From Methylobacter tundripaludum (GTDB taxonomy: Bacteria > Pseudomonadota > Gammaproteobacteria > Methylococcales > Methylomonadaceae): a stretch of 64,000 bases of DNA. The stretch covers positions 38,088 to 102,087 of the forward strand of contig NZ_PTIY01000014.1 in NCBI RefSeq assembly GCF_002934365.1, read 5' to 3'. Positions within the stretch are counted from its first letter, which is position 1. Each line of letters starts with the position of its first letter. The notes below the pieces were generated by a model. That model was not told the DNA's origin. It made no database searches and saw only the letters and a list, made by a program, of their open reading frames with translations. A program made the position numbers and the translations under genes. This document shows, one piece after another, positions 17,807 to 26,223 of this stretch.

Positions 17807-18220
17807 ATGAACCAACAAGACAGCATCAAACTTGTAGAACAATACTACGCCGCATTCAACGGCGGCGACATGGATACTTTCCTTAACCTGCTGACCGACG
17901 ACGTCATCCACGACATCAACCAAGGCAGACGCGAAATTGGCAAAGACGCCTTCACCCAATTCATGGCCTGCATGAACAACAATTACAAAGAACAGCTGGT
18001 CGACATGGTCATCATGGCGACAGAAGACGGCAAACGCGCGGCTGCGGAATTTGTGGTGCTGGGCGAATATATTAAAACCGACGAAGGCCTACCTGCCGCA
18101 CAAGGGCAAAAATACCGCCTGCCGGCAGGCGCTTTTTTTGAAATCCGCGACAACAAAGTGGCCCGCATTACCAACTATTACAACCTGCAAGACTGGATTG
18201 CGCAAGTCAGCGAAAGTTAA
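17807..18220 (+). CDS. NTF2-like / SnoaL-like ketosteroid isomerase-related protein
   Basis: 137 residues forming a single cone-shaped NTF2-like fold: an N-terminal helix (SIKLVEQYYAAFNGGDMDTF), the LLTDDVIHDINQGRREIG strand pair typical of the ketosteroid-isomerase-related group, and a C-terminal AFFEIRDNKVARITNYYNLQDW. Catalytic activity cannot be inferred: the fold is used by isomerases, dehydratases and simple binding proteins. It follows glnS closely and is closed by a strong hairpin. Confidence 0.75.
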   Translation: MNQQDSIKLVEQYYAAFNGGDMDTFLNLLTDDVIHDINQGRREIGKDAFTQFMACMNNNYKEQLVDMVIMATEDGKRAAAEFVVLGEYIKTDEGLPAAQGQKYRLPAGAFFEIRDNKVARITNYYNLQDWIAQVSES

Positions 18221-18247
18221 TCTGCACCATCTTTAAATAAAAAAACT

Positions 18248-18280
18248 GAGGCAGGAGTGACCAATATGCACTCCTGCCTC
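18248..18280. terminator. hairpin terminator after the NTF2-like gene
   Basis: GAGGCAGGAGTG (18248-18259) pairs perfectly with CACTCCTGCCTC (18269-18280), loop nine bases. An A-run lies on the left side, so T-run termination would favour the minus strand, but the stem is strong for both. Confidence 0.7.
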
Positions 18281-18890
18281 GGTCAACGCCCCTCTAGTTA
18301 GGACACTTCGAACCATCAAAGTAAACAATATGTCGCCCAGTCACCAGCGGTATTGTTATGCATATCGATGGTATAGCACGATGCGGTGGCTGATTTGCTC
18401 TCAATGTAGTTCCAGCACAGATCAAGCTCTGATAAGCCGTATGAAGCCACGGTATTAACGAATTTTCCGCTCCTCTTCTGCCCTCTGTCCGATGCCGTTT
18501 CCCCCCGTGCTTCACATATGGCGGTCTACCGGATACCTCAGTGTCCGATGCTATTGACTACACAAACAAGAAAAAACTTACAAAAAAACAGTCGATGCTT
18601 TCCCCAAAATCATCATCCACCGATATTTTTTTAGGATGCCTTTCCGTAGACTTGCATGCCATGCGTCGGAAGCATATTGCAATCGAAGCGAATGCCGTAT
18701 TGTTCTGGATTATTGTGAAGATGCTACTTGAGCGCAAGACTGTCCGCGCCGGCAGAATCCGTTCAAGCACCCGACTTCGCCAGTTTGTCATAATCTCCCG
18801 GCCTGCATAGTTTTATCATCATGAGGTGGTAAAAACATATCTGTGCTCATATTGAGCGCCTTTCTCCAATACATTTTTGATAAACCAACG
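18281..18890. other. about 610 bp with no recognisable gene
   Basis: Several short frames are open on both strands (for example minus 18294-18515 and plus 18541-18810), but none has a ribosome site, family motif or codon pattern like its neighbours. One minus frame ends in a run of readable residues (NTVASYGLSELDLCWNYIES and on to a stop near 18326) without a good start codon; it may be a fragment of a lost gene. I cannot name it. Confidence 0.4.
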
Positions 18891-18903
18891 AAGGAAGTAT
18901 CTT

Positions 18904-19704
18904 ATGAAGAAGAATCGCTTGTTGAATATTATTATCCTAATAATGATGATGACTATCGCCGGACAGGCAAGTGCGGATGTGGTTTATGCTTCATACACCG
19001 GTTCGCAACAAGGTGTAACCGTTCGCGATCTGAAGTTGAACCAACTTTCGTTCTTTAACACGGGGTTCAATGCCAGCGGTATCGCTCCGGGGCCTAACAA
19101 TGATGTGTACTTGGCTTCTGGAAACCATCTGTACAACTATAGCGCCAATGGTGCTTTGATAACCGACATGACTTTCCCCGACGGCGGCATCAACTACACA
19201 AGCGTAGCCGTTAGCGGAGACAAGGTGTATGCATCGTATACCGGTTCACAACAGGGTGTAACCGTCCGCGATCTGAAGTTGAATCAACTTTCATTCTTTA
19301 ACACGGGCTTTAATGCCAGCGGTATCGCTGCCGGACCTAACAATGATGTGTATTTGGCTTCCGGAAACCACCTGTATAACTACAAAGTCGACGGCACCCT
19401 CATAACCAATATGACCTTTCCGATCGCCACCATCAACTATACCGACGTAGCCGTTAGCGGCGGCAAAGTGTATGCTTCGTACACGGGTTCGCAACAGGGC
19501 GTAACCGTCAGAGACTTGAAGCTGAACCAGCTTTCGTTTTTTAATACGGGCTTCAATGCCAGCGGCATCTCGGCCGGGCCGAACAATAACGTGTACTTGG
19601 CTTCAGGAAACCACTTGTACGATTACAACGTCAACGGTACCCTCATAACCAATATGACGTTTCCTATCTCAACCATCAATTACACAGACGTAACCTTTAA
19701 ATAA
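18904..19704 (+). CDS. secreted protein of three 81-residue tandem repeats
   Basis: 266 residues. A signal peptide (about 1-24, ending GQASA) precedes three consecutive units starting at bases 18982, 19225 and 19468, a period of exactly 243 bp. Each unit begins VYASYTGSQQGVTVRDLKLN and continues QLSFFNTGFNASGI, GPNNDVYLASGNHLYNY and NMTFP..TINYT. The strand-rich units resemble blades or half-propellers of beta-propeller proteins, but I do not recognise the family. The units are nearly identical in protein while many third codon positions differ. ATG 18904 is chosen because AAGGAAG is at 18891-18897; an upstream ATG at 18877 lacks this. No cell-wall or membrane anchor is present, so it is probably periplasmic or released. 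Confidence 0.75.
   Translation: MKKNRLLNIIILIMMMTIAGQASADVVYASYTGSQQGVTVRDLKLNQLSFFNTGFNASGIAPGPNNDVYLASGNHLYNYSANGALITDMTFPDGGINYTSVAVSGDKVYASYTGSQQGVTVRDLKLNQLSFFNTGFNASGIAAGPNNDVYLASGNHLYNYKVDGTLITNMTFPIATINYTDVAVSGGKVYASYTGSQQGVTVRDLKLNQLSFFNTGFNASGISAGPNNNVYLASGNHLYDYNVNGTLITNMTFPISTINYTDVTFK
18982..19704 (+). repeat. three in-frame 243-bp coding repeats
   Basis: Units start at 18982, 19225 and 19468; the last one ends at the stop codon. Differences between units are mostly synonymous (for instance CGC against AGA and TTG against CTG for the same residues). Confidence 0.85.
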
Positions 19705-19736
19705 TGCCGGCATTAAAGATGAGACGCAGAGCATAA

Positions 19737-19821
19737 GGCAGATTGACCGTTAACCAATCTGCCGCAAACGGAGCGACAGACCTCAGCCTCTGCCGGATCT
19801 TTCCAGACAGAGGCTTTTTTT
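19737..19821 (+). terminator. tandem hairpins after the repeat protein gene
   Basis: A perfect 9-bp stem (GGCAGATTG 19737-19745 with CAATCTGCC 19755-19763) is followed by a second hairpin (AGCCTCTG 19785-19792 with CAGAGGCT 19808-19815) that runs into a T-tract. The second is a typical intrinsic terminator. Confidence 0.8.
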
Positions 19822-20080
19822 ATTGCTGATGTCCTGTGCTGATTGTTAACGTGCCGACAACCAGAGCAGTAGTCAATGCATGATCACTTTGGCGCCCTGA
19901 CCTTGAACGGCCCTATGATACAGGTTTCGGCATCGCCTGCCGGTTCTTCATTGTGCGAATTTATTTCAGTTGCATTTAAGATTTATCGTATATCATAGCG
20001 TCTGGAAAGCAGTGGTCTTTCCAATTATTTATTTTCAGGCGTAGTCTGGAAATCACATCAAAACACTTCATAGGTATATG
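19822..20080. other. intergenic region upstream of the small secreted protein
   Basis: About 260 bp with no gene, strong hairpin or repeat that I can see; it must hold the promoter of the gene at 20081. Confidence 0.45.
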
Positions 20081-20416
20081 ATGAATTTAATCAAAAAAGC
20101 AGTAATCACCTTCATTATGGCTATCTCTTTCGGTGCAAGCACCGTTGCTTTGGCTGAAGATGCAAAAGCCGCAGAAGTTATTGCGCATCTTGAAGCAGCG
20201 ATAGCCGAAATCGGCAAACATGATTTCAATGCCGCTTATACACACGAGAAAGCAGCACGTAACGCTTCTGAAGAAATCGTCGGCAACGAAACTGTTGTAA
20301 AGCAAGGCCTTGATAGCATTATCAAAGCGCAAATCATCGGTAAAAGTGCAGATGAAGAAAAAGCCATTGCTGAATTAAACAAAGCATTAGGCTTTTACAA
20401 GTCGATCAATCACTAA
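20081..20416 (+). CDS. small secreted helical protein, SmbP-like
   Basis: About 111 residues. A signal peptide ends ALAEDAK; the mature part is made of alpha-helical segments rich in Ala, Glu and Lys (AAEVIAHLEAAIAEIGKHDF, NAAYTHEKAARNASEEI). Pattern and size resemble small metal-binding proteins of the SmbP type, as does the gene at 30086, but this copy has few histidines, so metal binding is uncertain. The start could be either of two adjacent ATGs (20078 or 20081). It stands alone between two non-coding regions. Confidence 0.6.
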   Translation: MNLIKKAVITFIMAISFGASTVALAEDAKAAEVIAHLEAAIAEIGKHDFNAAYTHEKAARNASEEIVGNETVVKQGLDSIIKAQIIGKSADEEKAIAELNKALGFYKSINH

Positions 20417-20525
20417 GATCCGATTTTAATTGGGGCAGGGTTAACTTAAGTTGATCCTGTCTACCATTAAAACTACCGCCCCCTCCTGATTTTTTTGCCC
20501 GGCCTAGCCGAGCTCCCCTGTTTTC

Positions 20526-21362
20526 ATGCACAAATCTTACCAGCCGCAATCCTGCTATATATGCCCCCTTTGCGCGGCCTCACTACAGCTTAATCAATCG
20601 GCTAAAAGTTATGTTTGCGAAAACAACCATCAGTTCGACCTTGCAAAAGAAGGTTACCTGAACCTTTTGCCGGTGCAGTTCAAGCATTCTGCGGAACCCG
20701 GCGATAACAAGCAAATGATACAGGCCCGACGCGAGTTTTTGGAAGCCGGGTATTATGAACCACTGGCCAAAGCGGTATCGATGATGATTGATGCAAATCA
20801 TCCCAATCATCTGCTGGATTTGGGTTGCGGCGAGGGCTATTACAGCCGGAAGATCGAAACCTATTGTTCAAATCCGATGATGCTGCATGGCGTCGATATT
20901 GCCAAGTTTGCAGTCGCCGCAGCCGCGAAAAAACAGCCCAACGCCCGATTCATCGTCGCAAGCGCTAACCGATTGCCTTATGCAGACCGTTATTTCGATT
21001 TTGTATTGAGAGTATTTGCCCCGTCAAACGATGATGAACTGAAACGGATACTGAAACCGTCAGGGCTTTTACTAACCGCAACACCGGGTCCCAGGCATCT
21101 GTGGCAATTAAAACAATTCATCTATGCCGAAGTGAAGGAACATGCTTTGGAGAATGAACTGCCGCAAGGTTTCGAGCGCATTAATACACAGCGTATCAGT
21201 TATAAAATCACCCCGGCTCCCGAACAAAGAATCGCCCTGTTGCAAATGACGCCGTTTGCATGGCGAGCCGACCAACGCGTCCAACAAGCCATTAAAGATG
21301 CGGAGGAACTGGAAATAGAGACCGATTTTGTTTTGACGCTGGCCGTAAAATTAAAATCTTAA
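20526..21362 (+). CDS. rlmA: 23S rRNA (guanine(745)-N1)-methyltransferase
   Basis: 278 residues. An N-terminal zinc finger (CPLC near residue 13, then CENNHQFD) is followed by the linker AKEGYLNLLPVQFK and the SAM-binding core (LLDLGCGEGYYSRKI). These are the hallmarks of RlmA(I), which methylates G745 in helix 35 of 23S rRNA. The segment FVLRVFAPSNDDELKRIL fits the catalytic region. It appears to be a single-gene unit. Confidence 0.9.
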   Translation: MHKSYQPQSCYICPLCAASLQLNQSAKSYVCENNHQFDLAKEGYLNLLPVQFKHSAEPGDNKQMIQARREFLEAGYYEPLAKAVSMMIDANHPNHLLDLGCGEGYYSRKIETYCSNPMMLHGVDIAKFAVAAAAKKQPNARFIVASANRLPYADRYFDFVLRVFAPSNDDELKRILKPSGLLLTATPGPRHLWQLKQFIYAEVKEHALENELPQGFERINTQRISYKITPAPEQRIALLQMTPFAWRADQRVQQAIKDAEELEIETDFVLTLAVKLKS

Positions 21363-21446
21363 TTCTTAGCGCCCTACCCTTCCGCCATTGCGCCGGATAC
21401 CGTGAACGTATAACATCTGACCAGTCATTACGTTGAGGTTATAAGC

Positions 21447-22991
21447 ATGAGCAATGAAACAGCACCGGATTCAAGCCTCACCCTGGTTAAGGCATTATCC
21501 GTAGCGAATGCCTGTAGCCTCATTGAAACGCATATCTCCTGGCTGCTGCTGACCGGCCAATACGTCTACAAGATCAAAAAACCGGTTAACTTCGGTTTCC
21601 TGGATTTTTCCACGCTGGAAAAACGCCGCTTTTGCTGTAATGAAGAACTAAGGCTGAACGAGCGCTTAGCCGCCGAGCTGTATCTTGAAGTTGTACCGAT
21701 AACCGGCACTGAGGATCAACCCCAACTGGGCGGTGCCGGCGTAGCCATCGAATACGCCGTCAAGATGGTTCAGTTTCCTGCCGGACAATTGTTAGGCGAA
21801 TACGCCAGAACCGGTCAACTAGGTACCGATCACATCGATCAACTTGTCGATATTGTTGCCGATTTTCATCAAACGATTGCGCAAACCGACAGCAAGTCTC
21901 CCTATGGCGATAGCGCCAACATCAACCATTGGTTTGCCGAGAATTTCGACCATATCAAACCGTTACTGGTCGACAATGCTGAAAAACAGCAGCTACAGCG
22001 CATCCGGCAATGGGGCGATACCGAATGGCACAAGTTGACCGGGTTGATGCAGCTGCGCAAGCAACAAGGCTATGTCCGTGAATGCCACGGTGATCTGCAT
22101 CTGGGCAATATGACGCTGATAAACGGTAAGGTCACCTTGTTCGATTGCATCGAGTTTAACCCGATGCTGCGCTGGGTCGATGTAATCAGCGAAGTGGCTT
22201 TTTTGTTCATCGACCTGCTGCACTTCGGATATGACCGCTACGCTTACCGTTTCCTTAACCGCTATTTGCAACGCACCGGCGATTATCAAGGATTGGCGCT
22301 GCTGCGCTATTACCTGGTTTACCGTGCGCTGGTGCGGGCCAAGGTTTCTTTATTACGCATGGCGCAGCAGCAGGGCGACGATGCCGTTACCAAACAGGCG
22401 CGTTGCGAATACGCGGCGTTTGCCGGCCTAGCCGAGCGTTTTACCACAAGCCGCCGACCTGCTCTGATCATTACCCACGGCTATTCTGGCTCAGGAAAAT
22501 CCACCCTAGCCGCTCAGCTCGCCGAAAAAATCGGCGCCTTCCAGATCCGCTCCGACATAGAGCGCAAACGGCTGTTCGGCTACCAAGCTTATGCGCAAAC
22601 CGGCAGCGGTATAGACGACGGGCTTTATACCCAAGATGCGAGTCTAAAAACCTATCAACATCTTAAAGAACTTGCCCGAACCGCGCTTGAAGCCGGTTTC
22701 CCGACAATTGTCGACGCTACCTTTCTTAAAGCCGGACAACGCGAATTGTTTCGGCAGCTTGCAGCTGACTGCGGAGCGCCGTTTCAGATCATTACTTTTC
22801 AAGCGTCCGATCGGGAATTGTGCCGGCGCATCAAACAACGGCAAAACGATGCATCGGAAGCCACTGTAGACGTACTGCATCGGCAGCAGCAATCGGCACA
22901 GCCGCTGTCGGAGCAAGAGCAATCCTGCGTAATAACGATTGATACCGAGAACGGCAATGCTCTGGAAACCCTGTTGGATAACTTTCAATGA
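21447..22991 (+). CDS. fused aminoglycoside-phosphotransferase-like and ATP-binding kinase protein
   Basis: 514 residues in two parts. The N-terminal part (about 1-330) is an APH-like kinase fold with RECHGDLHLGNMTLINGKV (catalytic loop) and LFDCIEFNPMLRWVDVISEV (metal-binding DFD-like loop). The C-terminal part (about 340-514) is a P-loop kinase with HGYSGSGKSTLAAQLAEKI. This fusion is widespread in proteobacteria; its substrate is not established and it should not be read as an antibiotic resistance gene. GAGG precedes the ATG. Confidence 0.82.
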   Translation: MSNETAPDSSLTLVKALSVANACSLIETHISWLLLTGQYVYKIKKPVNFGFLDFSTLEKRRFCCNEELRLNERLAAELYLEVVPITGTEDQPQLGGAGVAIEYAVKMVQFPAGQLLGEYARTGQLGTDHIDQLVDIVADFHQTIAQTDSKSPYGDSANINHWFAENFDHIKPLLVDNAEKQQLQRIRQWGDTEWHKLTGLMQLRKQQGYVRECHGDLHLGNMTLINGKVTLFDCIEFNPMLRWVDVISEVAFLFIDLLHFGYDRYAYRFLNRYLQRTGDYQGLALLRYYLVYRALVRAKVSLLRMAQQQGDDAVTKQARCEYAAFAGLAERFTTSRRPALIITHGYSGSGKSTLAAQLAEKIGAFQIRSDIERKRLFGYQAYAQTGSGIDDGLYTQDASLKTYQHLKELARTALEAGFPTIVDATFLKAGQRELFRQLAADCGAPFQIITFQASDRELCRRIKQRQNDASEATVDVLHRQQQSAQPLSEQEQSCVITIDTENGNALETLLDNFQ

Positions 22992-23132
22992 CCGGTTTTT
23001 ACTGGCGATAATTTCTTTTTCAGCGCTATGCGCGTAACATCGAGGCGCAGCAGCTTTAATGATTACATTCCATCAAAAAACGAACGGCATTGCATCCGCT
23101 TATGGAATCTGCTTTGCCTTTAGGAGGTCAAA

Positions 23133-23339
23133 ATGAATGAAGACACATTAAATATCGAAATCAGAAAATTCCTCAAAAACGTCGGCATCACCTCGCAACG
23201 TGAGATTGAACACGCCGTACTCAAAGCGGTTGAAACCGGAAAACTGAACGGTTCCGAAACCCTGGACATCAAGATGACCCTGGATGCTCCGGCTATTGGC
23301 ATCAGCCATAGCATCGAAGGGAAAATAGCGCTCGAATAG
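23133..23339 (+). CDS. DUF6494-family small protein
   Basis: 68 residues starting MNEDTLNIEIRKFLKNVGIT and ending in a short beta pair (TLDIKMTLDAPAIGISHSIE). I recognise it as a small family common in proteobacteria, without known function. A strong ribosome site (AGGAGG at 23121-23126) supports the start and expression. The next small gene follows after about 90 bp in the same direction. Confidence 0.75.
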   Translation: MNEDTLNIEIRKFLKNVGITSQREIEHAVLKAVETGKLNGSETLDIKMTLDAPAIGISHSIEGKIALE

Positions 23340-23431
23340 ATAGCTTAAGCTTGGCCTGGTTCACATCAACTCGGTTTAAATCGGCGAGGTTTTTACTACT
23401 GAATCGCCACAACAGGCGGAGGATAAAAACC

Positions 23432-23920
23432 ATGAATAAACATTTAAAATTAGTCAGGGAATTTCACGACACATTTTCACTCCCGCAAGCAGAATATGGG
23501 GCAAATACGCGCTTGTCCGACATGGATATTGTTGAACGTCAAGCACTGCTGATGGTGGAAGGCAGTGCGGTATTAAAAGCGATTAAAACGGGAGAGATGG
23601 TTGAAATGCTGGCCGGTCTGGTTAATCTGGCTTATTACGCATTGGACGCTATCGCAATACGGGGCAGCGACGTTACAGACCGTCCGGTAACATGGCGGAA
23701 TGACGGCTTCGTCATATCCATCATGCGCACCCTGTCCGACAAAATCAACAACTGCACCTCCGGCGGCGCCGATGCTTATTCGGACGTGTATTGCCTGTGC
23801 GTTCATTTAACAAGCAATTTTATCAACGCGGATTTCGATAAAGCCTTTCAGATGATCCACGACAGCAAGTTGTCCAAACAAGCTAAAGCGCCCGACTTGA
23901 GCGAATGTCTTTATGAATGA
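23432..23920 (+). CDS. MazG/PRA-PH-like nucleotide pyrophosphohydrolase family protein
   Basis: 162 residues. The start LKLVREFHDTFSLPQAE, then VERQALLMVEGSAVLKAIKT and a helix GEMVEMLAGLVNLAYYALDAIA, follow the all-alpha NTP pyrophosphohydrolase pattern in which acidic residues coordinate Mg. In this copy the usual EExxE metal motif is reduced (VE.. and E in EM), so activity is uncertain. GGAGG at 23418-23422 fixes ATG 23432; the open frame extends further upstream to 23351 without a ribosome site. Confidence 0.65.
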   Translation: MNKHLKLVREFHDTFSLPQAEYGANTRLSDMDIVERQALLMVEGSAVLKAIKTGEMVEMLAGLVNLAYYALDAIAIRGSDVTDRPVTWRNDGFVISIMRTLSDKINNCTSGGADAYSDVYCLCVHLTSNFINADFDKAFQMIHDSKLSKQAKAPDLSECLYE

Positions 23921-23955
23921 TTTTTAAATGGCCATCTAAAATGTGCTCGGCATAG

Positions 23956-24003
23956 GCCGGAATAAGGCCATCCAAGTGCGCAACGCGAGGCGGCGTTTCC
24001 GGC
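23956..24003. repeat. imperfect palindromic element before fumC 3' end
   Basis: GCCGGAA (23956-23962) and TTCCGGC (23997-24003) bracket a G+C-rich stretch with GGCC and GCGAGGCGGCG. It looks like a degenerate REP-type element; no second copy is in the window. Confidence 0.3.
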
Positions 24004-24021
24004 AGAATTTTGAGTGTTAAA

Positions 24022-24039
24022 GCGGGAATATATTCCTGC
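24022..24039 (-). terminator. possible terminator of fumC
   Basis: On the minus strand GCAGGAA-TATA-TTCCCGC followed by TTTAA, directly after the fumC stop. Short stem with one mismatch. Confidence 0.4.
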
Positions 24040-24040
24040 T

Positions 24041-25444
24041 CTATTTGGGAAAAATCATTTCCTCGGGACGGATCAGCTTATCGAACTCTTCCTCGGTCAC
24101 AAAACCGCCGGAAACCGCCTCTACCCGTAAGGTACTGCGATTTTTAAAGGCCCGTTTCGCAATTTCTGCGGCATTGTCGTAACCGATACGCGGGGCCAAG
24201 GCGGTTACCAGCATCAACGAACTTTCCATAAGCTCGGTAATACGGTCGACATTCGGCTCAATGCCGACCACGCAATGATCGGTAAAACTGATCGCCGCAT
24301 CGCCGATAAGCCGGATCGACTGGAGCACGTTATAAATAATGACCGGCTTGAACACATTGAGTTCCAAATGCCCTTGCGCCCCGGCAAAGGTGACGGTGGT
24401 GTGATTACCGATGACCTGTGCGCAAACCATCGTCATCGCTTCGCATTGGGTCGGGTTCACCTTGCCCGGCATGATTGAAGAGCCCGGTTCGTTTTCAGGC
24501 AGCGACAGTTCGCCGATGCCGGAGCGCGGACCTGAGCTCAACAGGCGGATATCATTGGCTATTTTATTGAGGCTGACCGCGATGGTATTTAGCACCCCGG
24601 AGATTTCCACCATTGCGTCGTGCGCGGCCAACGCCTCGAACTTATTGGCCGCGGAAACGAACGGCAACCCGGTGAATTTCGCGACTTCTTCGGCAAACTT
24701 GTCGCCAAAACCCGGCTTAGAATTCAGACCCGTACCCACTGCTGTGCCGCCTTGCGCCAAGGGATACAGCCGTTTGAGACTGTCGTTGATCCGGTCTATG
24801 CCCAATTGCATCTGGGCGGCATACCCGGAAAACTCCTGCCCCAAGGTCAGCGGGGTTGCATCCTGCAAATGCGTTCGCCCGATCTTGATTATTTCGCTCC
24901 ATGCCTTGGATTTCTCCGAAAGCGCGCAGTGCAAATGTTGGAGCGAGGGAATCAGCGAATGGTGCAACTGCTCGACTGTCGCGATATGCATGGCCGTCGG
25001 AAAAGCGTCATTCGAAGACTGGCTGCGGTTGCAGTGATCGTTCGGATGAACCGGCGTTTTAGATCCCAAAACGCCGCCGAGACGCTCGATAGCCAGATTA
25101 GAAATCACCTCATTGGCGTTCATGTTGGACTGGGTGCCGGAACCGGTCTGCCAGACAACCAGAGGAAAATTGTCGTCCAGGTTGCCGTCGATAACTTCTC
25201 GGGCGGCCCCCGCTATCGCGTAGCCGGTTTTTTCGTCAATGCTGTTCAGCGCGATATTTGATAATGCGGCGCAATATTTGACGATGCCCAACGCCCGGAT
25301 CAAAGGCCGGGGCAGGCGTTCATTGCCGATGTTGAAGTTGATCAGGGAACGCTGGGTTTGTGCGCCCCAGTATTTGTCGGCGGGGACCTGTATGGGGCCG
25401 AAAGAGTCGGTTTCGGTACGGCTATTGTCGATACTTTTTGTCAT
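24041..25444 (-). CDS. fumC: class II fumarate hydratase
   Basis: 467 residues, oxygen-stable iron-free fumarase of the TCA cycle (fumarate to L-malate). The superfamily signature [13 protein letters not shown] is present, together with the substrate-binding [15 protein letters not shown] and [12 protein letters not shown] blocks. GAGGACACTC precedes the ATG. It is closed by its own hairpin and is separated by a further hairpin from the oxidase operon upstream, so it is likely an independent unit. Confidence 0.95.
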   Translation of the reverse strand: MTKSIDNSRTETDSFGPIQVPADKYWGAQTQRSLINFNIGNERLPRPLIRALGIVKYCAALSNIALNSIDEKTGYAIAGAAREVIDGNLDDNFPLVVWQTGSGTQSNMNANEVISNLAIERLGGVLGSKTPVHPNDHCNRSQSSNDAFPTAMHIATVEQLHHSLIPSLQHLHCALSEKSKAWSEIIKIGRTHLQDATPLTLGQEFSGYAAQMQLGIDRINDSLKRLYPLAQGGTAVGTGLNSKPGFGDKFAEEVAKFTGLPFVSAANKFEALAAHDAMVEISGVLNTIAVSLNKIANDIRLLSSGPRSGIGELSLPENEPGSSIMPGKVNPTQCEAMTMVCAQVIGNHTTVTFAGAQGHLELNVFKPVIIYNVLQSIRLIGDAAISFTDHCVVGIEPNVDRITELMESSLMLVTALAPRIGYDNAAEIAKRAFKNRSTLRVEAVSGGFVTEEEFDKLIRPEEMIFPK

Positions 25445-25505
25445 GAGTGTCCTCTGTGGTTGAGTTTAAGCGTGGACAAGCTCTAGCCGTAACAAACCCT
25501 ATGTT

Positions 25506-25531
25506 GGGTTACCTCTGTTTGGAGGCAACCC
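25506..25531 (-). terminator. hairpin terminator after the oxidase operon
   Basis: GGGTTACCTC (25506-25515) pairs with GAGGCAACCC (25522-25531), one G-U pair on the minus strand transcript, loop six bases. It lies 19 bp after the cytochrome gene. Confidence 0.6.
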
Positions 25532-25549
25532 ACAACCTTCTCTACAAAC

Positions 25550-26221
25550 TTATTTGAGCTGCTGATAATACTGAGCCAGATCCCTGATTTCTTCATCACT
25601 CAGTTGCTGGGCGATCAGACGCATGCGACTGTAAATATCGTTATGCCGCCGGCCGTTTTTATAAGCTGCCAAGGTTGTCGCAAAATAATCGGCCTGTTGC
25701 CCCGCCAGCGCCGGAATATCTATTTTTTCGCCCTGCCCCTTAGCGCCATGACAAACAAAACAGGGCGGCAGGATACGTTTGCCGTCACCCTGTTCAACCA
25801 TTTTTTCCGCTCTGGCAAGGTTCCGGTTAGCCGATTTATTTTGAGGCGACGGCAGGGAATTGAACCAGACCGCGAGATCGGCGGCATCCTGCTCGGTCAG
25901 GCCCTTGGCAATCGAGGTCATCGAATCATGACTCCGGCTGCCGTTGGAATAATCACGCAACTGTTTGTAGACATAAGTGGCGACCTGGCCCGCAAGCGCC
26001 GGAATCGCCGGAAGCGTTTCATCATCCCGGGTTTCCTCCTTCATGCCCTGCCCTTTATCGCCATGACAGCTCTTGCAGGATTCGGCCAGTTCCTTACCCT
26101 TGTTCACGTTGCCGTTTTTTACCCGGTTCAGGGTTTCAGGCGTCCAGGCAATTTGGGAAGCAGGTTCGGCATTAGCCGAAAGCGGTGCAATAAACGCCAG
26201 TAATAGCAGCATTCGTTTCAT
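25550..26221 (-). CDS. dihaem cytochrome c, c4-like
   Basis: About 223 residues with a signal peptide (MKRMLLLLAFIAPLSANAEP). Two haem c sites are visible, CKSCH (C49, C52, H53) and CFVCH about 100 residues later, each in a repeated domain that ends with an ALAGQ motif and the sixth-ligand Met region. This is the two-domain layout of cytochrome c4, a periplasmic electron donor. The start at 26221 leaves only two bases after the stop of the oxidase subunit I gene, so it is the last gene of the operon and probably the donor for this oxidase. Confidence 0.88.
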   Translation of the reverse strand: MKRMLLLLAFIAPLSANAEPASQIAWTPETLNRVKNGNVNKGKELAESCKSCHGDKGQGMKEETRDDETLPAIPALAGQVATYVYKQLRDYSNGSRSHDSMTSIAKGLTEQDAADLAVWFNSLPSPQNKSANRNLARAEKMVEQGDGKRILPPCFVCHGAKGQGEKIDIPALAGQQADYFATTLAAYKNGRRHNDIYSRMRLIAQQLSDEEIRDLAQYYQQLK

Positions 26222-26223
26222 GT

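Noticed and set aside
18294..18515. Minus-strand 73-codon frame rich in Arg, His and Gly
   Set aside because: No recognisable motif, no ribosome site, and another frame over the same bases looks equally plausible.
24411..25261. Long plus-strand open frames opposite fumC (up to 213 codons)
   Set aside because: fumC on the minus strand is certain; these are shadow frames caused by codon bias, with no ribosome site or family motif.
25604..26203. A 199-codon plus-strand frame opposite the dihaem cytochrome gene
   Set aside because: The minus strand encodes both CxxCH sites and a signal peptide; the plus frame has Arg-rich sequence typical of antisense frames.
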